Source: Frankiales bacterium (GTDB taxonomy: Bacteria > Actinomycetota > Actinomycetes > Mycobacteriales > Geodermatophilaceae). Taken from it: a stretch of DNA of 64,000 bases. Below the pieces are notes generated by a model. It was not told the origin of the DNA. It did not search any database and was given only the letters and a program-made list of their open reading frames with translations. Shown piece by piece: positions 61,271 through 64,000 of this stretch (its first letter is position 1; each line of letters begins with the position of its first letter). Made by a program: the position numbers and the translations under genes. The DNA is taken from assembly GCA_025465155.1 (NCBI GenBank), contig JAODNJ010000212.1, forward strand, positions 62,001-126,000, in the 5' to 3' direction.

Positions 61271-62421
61271 AGCGACACCGTCTTTCTGGCCAGGATCTCT
61301 TTGGAGATGATGCCCTTCTGAATCTCGGCCGTGCCGTCGGCCACGAGGTACGCCATCACGTCGCGAAAGCGCTGCTGAAGGGGGAACTCTGCCGAATACC
61401 CGAGGTTGCCGTGGATCTTCATCGAGGCCTCGATAGCGTCTTTCGCGACCACCGGAGCCCACCACTTGCTCATCGAGGCGAGAGAGGTGTGCGGACGGTC
61501 TTGCTGCCGTAGCCACAGTGCGCGGTAGCAGACCCAGCGTGCCCCCTCGATGTACGTCGCGTGTTCGGCCAGCGGAAACGAGACGCCCTGGTATTCGGAG
61601 ATCGGCTTGCCGAAGGTGGTGCGCTGGGTGGCGTACAGGGCGGCCTCTTCGAGGCTCTGCTCGGCTGCACCCAGACACATCAGGCCGATGGCCGCGCGGC
61701 TGAAGTCGAAGTGATTCATTGCCACCTGGAACCCGCGCCCCTCCTCGCCGATCAGGTGACTGTCGGGCACGAAGACGCCGTCGAGTGCGATCGACCCCCA
61801 GCCCAGCGGAAGACAGCCCATGCCGATCATGTGGCGAACGGTGACGCCGTCGGAAGCCAGGTCGACGACAAAACAGCTCACTCCGCTCGACCGAGTCGTC
61901 CCCTCTTCTCTGGCGTAGATGAGGGCGGCCGAAGCGCTCATGGCCCAGCTGATCGCTGTCTTCTCGCCGCTGAGCAGCCAGCCGCCGGTAACCCGCTTGG
62001 CCGTCGTTCGAAGTGCGCTCGCGTCAGAACCAGACTCCGGCTCGGTCAGCGCGATCGCGAGATTCTCTTCGCCGGCGATCATGGGGGGAAAATAGCGCTG
62101 CTGAACCTCTTCTGTGCCGTGCAGCAGCTGCGCCCCGACCAGTCCGACCTGAATGGGAGCGGAGGCGAGGTTCACATCGCCGTATGCCAGAGTCTCCGAA
62201 GCGATGCCGAGCAGCACGGGGTCGTCTTCTCCCGTTCCGCCGAACCGTTCGGGCAGACCGATGCCGAGTACACCGAGATCGCCGATCTTCTTCAGCAGCG
62301 CAAAAGGAAATTCCGAACTCGCAGATCGCGCGGTGTAGCCAGGCAGCAGCTCCTTTCGGGCGAAGGCAGAGAGGGTCTTCTGAAATTCCTCGTGGTCTTC
62401 AGAGAAGCTGAAATCGAGCAT
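61267..62421 (-). CDS. acyl-CoA dehydrogenase with Asp at the usual catalytic Glu position
   Basis: 384 residues from ATG 62421; a TTG 15 bases upstream is in frame. LTEPESGSDASAL, SGEKTAISWAMSA, MIGMGCLPLGWGSIALDGV and KIHGNLGYSAEFPLQQRFRD are the typical blocks. The normal Y-E-G-T block reads VADGTAEIQK, so Asp362 replaces the catalytic Glu. Ring-carboxyl-CoA dehydrogenases (cyclohexanecarboxyl and cyclohexenecarboxyl types) are a comparison group worth testing. Divergent promoter with the SDR at 62572. Confidence 0.9.
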   Translation of the reverse strand: MLDFSFSEDHEEFQKTLSAFARKELLPGYTARSASSEFPFALLKKIGDLGVLGIGLPERFGGTGEDDPVLLGIASETLAYGDVNLASAPIQVGLVGAQLLHGTEEVQQRYFPPMIAGEENLAIALTEPESGSDASALRTTAKRVTGGWLLSGEKTAISWAMSASAALIYAREEGTTRSSGVSCFVVDLASDGVTVRHMIGMGCLPLGWGSIALDGVFVPDSHLIGEEGRGFQVAMNHFDFSRAAIGLMCLGAAEQSLEEAALYATQRTTFGKPISEYQGVSFPLAEHATYIEGARWVCYRALWLRQQDRPHTSLASMSKWWAPVVAKDAIEASMKIHGNLGYSAEFPLQQRFRDVMAYLVADGTAEIQKGIISKEILARKTVSL

Positions 62422-62480
62422 GTGTACGTGTCCCAACGAGTGACGGTCTGGCGCGCGACTCTGCGCGACCGGTCTATTAT

Positions 62481-62493
62481 CTGCTATTGGTAC
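62481..62493. promoter_or_regulatory. 13-bp element shared with the promoter at 23281-23293
   Basis: CTGCTATTGGTAC here is the exact reverse complement of GTACCAATAGCAG at 23281-23293. It lies in the 150-base divergent promoter between the acyl-CoA dehydrogenase and the SDR-fold protein. An AT-rich TACAATATAC box follows at once. Confidence 0.5.
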
Positions 62494-62571
62494 AATATAC
62501 GAAAAGGTCAGGCCAAAACGGCGACCTTTTTGCTCGCCCGCCAGTGTCGCCGTTTCGAGAAGAGAGAACCG

Positions 62572-63354
62572 ATGCCCGTAGTACGCACGTACAAAGAAGC
62601 TGCAGTCGTCATAGCGGGGGGCTCGAGTGGTGTCGGTTTCGCCTCGGCAACAGGGTTCCTCGATGCCGGCGTGAGGCGGCTTGCTCTCTTGTCGCGCTCG
62701 CCAGAGCGGGGGCTAGCGGCACGCGACCGCCTGCGCGAACACTGCCCCGATGCCACGATCGAATTCGTTGCGGTCGACGTCGACGATCTCGACCAGGTCA
62801 CGCGAGCGATCGAGAAGGCGCACACCGCCCTCGGCTCGATCGACGTGCTGCTGAGCTCGGTGACGGCCCAATACCGGCCTGAGTTGCTGCACCGCATCGA
62901 TCCGAACGACATCACGCGCATCCTGACCGCCCAGGCGCTGCCGCCCATGTATCTGACGCGTACGGTGCTGCCGATCATGCAGGAGCAGGGCGGCGGCAGC
63001 ATCGTGCTGGTGGCCTCAGATGCCGCAAAGGTCGCTACACCGGGTGAATCGGTGCTGGGTGCGGCCATGGCCGCGATCGTGATGTTCTCGCGAACGGTGG
63101 CCATCGAGGCCAAGCGCAACGGAGTGCGCGTCAACGCGGTGACTCCCTCGCTCATCGCCGGCACCGCGACCGCCGAGCGTGTGCTCACCGACGGGTTCAG
63201 CAAGGCGCTCTTCGAGAAGGCGGCGAAGCTGGCTCATTTGGGCGTGGCAGAGGCCGAAGACCTCGCGGCGCTCATCGTCTTTCTCGGCGGGCCGGCCGCG
63301 GCTAAGATCACCGGGCAGGCCATCAGCGTGAACGGCGGAATCTCGGCGAGCTGA
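62572..63354 (+). CDS. SDR-fold protein lacking catalytic tyrosine and lysine (second of two)
   Basis: 260 residues from ATG 62572 (AGAGAG ahead). GGSSGVG at 16-22 and Ser149 (VASDAA) are kept, but the Tyr and Lys positions are Leu162 and Met166 (VLGAAM). ITGQAISVNGGIS is as in the paralogue at 60482-61270, and both share E-LPPM-x-L and R-x-G-x-V/I patterns. It is divergent from the acyl-CoA dehydrogenase and followed convergently by a hydrolase. See the paralogue for possible roles. Confidence 0.9.
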   Translation: MPVVRTYKEAAVVIAGGSSGVGFASATGFLDAGVRRLALLSRSPERGLAARDRLREHCPDATIEFVAVDVDDLDQVTRAIEKAHTALGSIDVLLSSVTAQYRPELLHRIDPNDITRILTAQALPPMYLTRTVLPIMQEQGGGSIVLVASDAAKVATPGESVLGAAMAAIVMFSRTVAIEAKRNGVRVNAVTPSLIAGTATAERVLTDGFSKALFEKAAKLAHLGVAEAEDLAALIVFLGGPAAAKITGQAISVNGGISAS

Positions 63355-63357
63355 GTC

Positions 63358-64000
63358 TCACTCGTCGGCAGCGGCAGCGGCAGCGGTAGTGGCGGCGGCG
63401 GCGGCTCGTGCGTTCTCGGCGTTCCAGGCCGCAAAAGCGGTGCGGATGCCCGTGACGAGCGCCAGCGGCTGATCGAGCATGGGCGCATGACCCGCCTGCG
63501 GCAGCTCCACGAAGCTGGCTCCGGCGCGTTCGACGACGGCCCGCACCGACGCACTCACGACACCGTACTCCGCGCGAAAATACGCGAGCCGAGCATCCAT
63601 CGCGGTGAATTGTGCGGCTAGCAGGTGACCGCCGGCGAGAATGGTGCTGTCGAACTTCCAGCTCCAGCCCTCGGGCGTCTCGACCACTGATGCTGCGGCG
63701 ATGTAGTCGGAGACGAAAGCGAGCGACTCCTGTGCCGGCACGGGCCTGAAGCGGGCGATCGTCTCAGCCGCGCTCGGATAGAACTTTCTCTTCACCTCTG
63801 ACAGGCCCTGGGCTTCGACAGGAACCTTCGAGCCGAAGACGCCGATGGGCGAATCGATGACGATCGCCTCCCGCACGGGCGAGGGTGCCCGCTTAGCGAG
63901 CTCGAGAGTCACCAGGCCGCCCAGGCTGTGCCCGACGACGGTGTACCCGGGTTCGAACCCGTTTGCTTCGGCGACGGCGACGATCTCCTCTGCCCAGGTG
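63358..64000 (-). CDS. alpha/beta hydrolase, 5' part cut by window edge
   Basis: The frame is open from the right edge to the stop at 63358, more than 210 codons. VVGHSLGGLVTLELA (nucleophile elbow, Ser near 63930), IARFRPVP, GWSWKFDSTI and the catalytic His in PQAGHAPMLDQPLALVTG are visible; it ends in an Ala/Thr run coded by GCT/GCC repeats. The family covers esterases, lactonases and C-C hydrolases. It is an intact relative of the pseudogene at 3004-3932. Confidence 0.9.
   Translation of the reverse strand, partial: TWAEEIVAVAEANGFEPGYTVVGHSLGGLVTLELAKRAPSPVREAIVIDSPIGVFGSKVPVEAQGLSEVKRKFYPSAAETIARFRPVPAQESLAFVSDYIAAASVVETPEGWSWKFDSTILAGGHLLAAQFTAMDARLAYFRAEYGVVSASVRAVVERAGASFVELPQAGHAPMLDQPLALVTGIRTAFAAWNAENARAAAAATTAAAAAADE

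Overview
This window looks like chromosomal (or large-plasmid) DNA of a high-GC actinobacterium, most likely of the Microbacteriaceae or a relative. I infer this from GC-rich coding, many GTG starts with good Shine-Dalgarno sites, ATGA/GTGA overlaps inside operons, actinobacterial-type catabolic genes (heteromeric acyl-CoA dehydrogenases, a 3-Cys P450 ferredoxin, many TetR/IclR/GntR regulators) and the lack of any rRNA, tRNA, IS or phage gene. The window is almost wholly accessory catabolism. No gap between genes exceeds about 300 bases.

Layout. 1-11.4 kb: a minus-strand acyl-CoA dehydrogenase pair plus CoA-transferase, then a decayed alpha/beta hydrolase, MarR + MFS exporter, a 6-oxocamphor-hydrolase-like C-C hydrolase, and an operon of B12-dependent acyl-CoA mutase large subunit, acyl-CoA ligase, B12-binding small subunit and thiolase. 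11.4-23.3 kb: a TetR and an SDR, then a ten-gene minus-strand operon (TetR, two nitronate-monooxygenase-like flavoproteins, an ABM protein, a fused double acyl-CoA dehydrogenase, an Old Yellow Enzyme, SDR, P450, ferredoxin and a deleted Baeyer-Villiger monooxygenase). 23.3-29 kb: acyl-CoA dehydrogenase, both ETF subunits, a b-type cytochrome and SDRs. 29.8-35.5 kb: metallo-hydrolase, two APH-fold kinases, IclR, orphan solute-binding lipoprotein. 35.6-42.4 kb: GntR and an SDR / epoxide hydrolase / BVMO / Fe-S reductase / flavin monooxygenase operon. 42.5-46.9 kb: a three-gene biotin carboxylase whose biotin carboxylase gene carries one in-frame TAA, and an IclR. 47-56 kb: a mixed stretch with an MFS pump behind an attenuator-like leader, a MetE-like protein, an ALDH and an AAA/DUF4143 ATPase preceded by four 23-bp repeats. 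55.4-64 kb: a second acyl-CoA module (crotonase, thioesterase, ALDH, Zn-ADH, TetR, two SDR-fold proteins lacking the catalytic Tyr, acyl-CoA dehydrogenase, alpha/beta hydrolase).

How the genes may work together (inference): oxygenases (P450/ferredoxin, BVMO) and reductases attack an alicyclic or terpenoid-like ketone; lactone or diketone rings are opened by hydrolases (metallo-hydrolase, OCH-like retro-Claisen enzyme); CoA ligase or CoA-transferase activates the acids; the mutase, APH-fold kinases and several acyl-CoA dehydrogenases deal with branched or hydroxylated chains; ETF passes electrons on, perhaps through the neighbouring cytochrome b. The true substrate cannot be read from the sequence. 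Four genes are broken (hydrolase at 3 kb, BVMO at 14 kb, biotin carboxylase at 42.8 kb, AraC remnant at 47 kb), so either decay or sequencing error is part of the picture.
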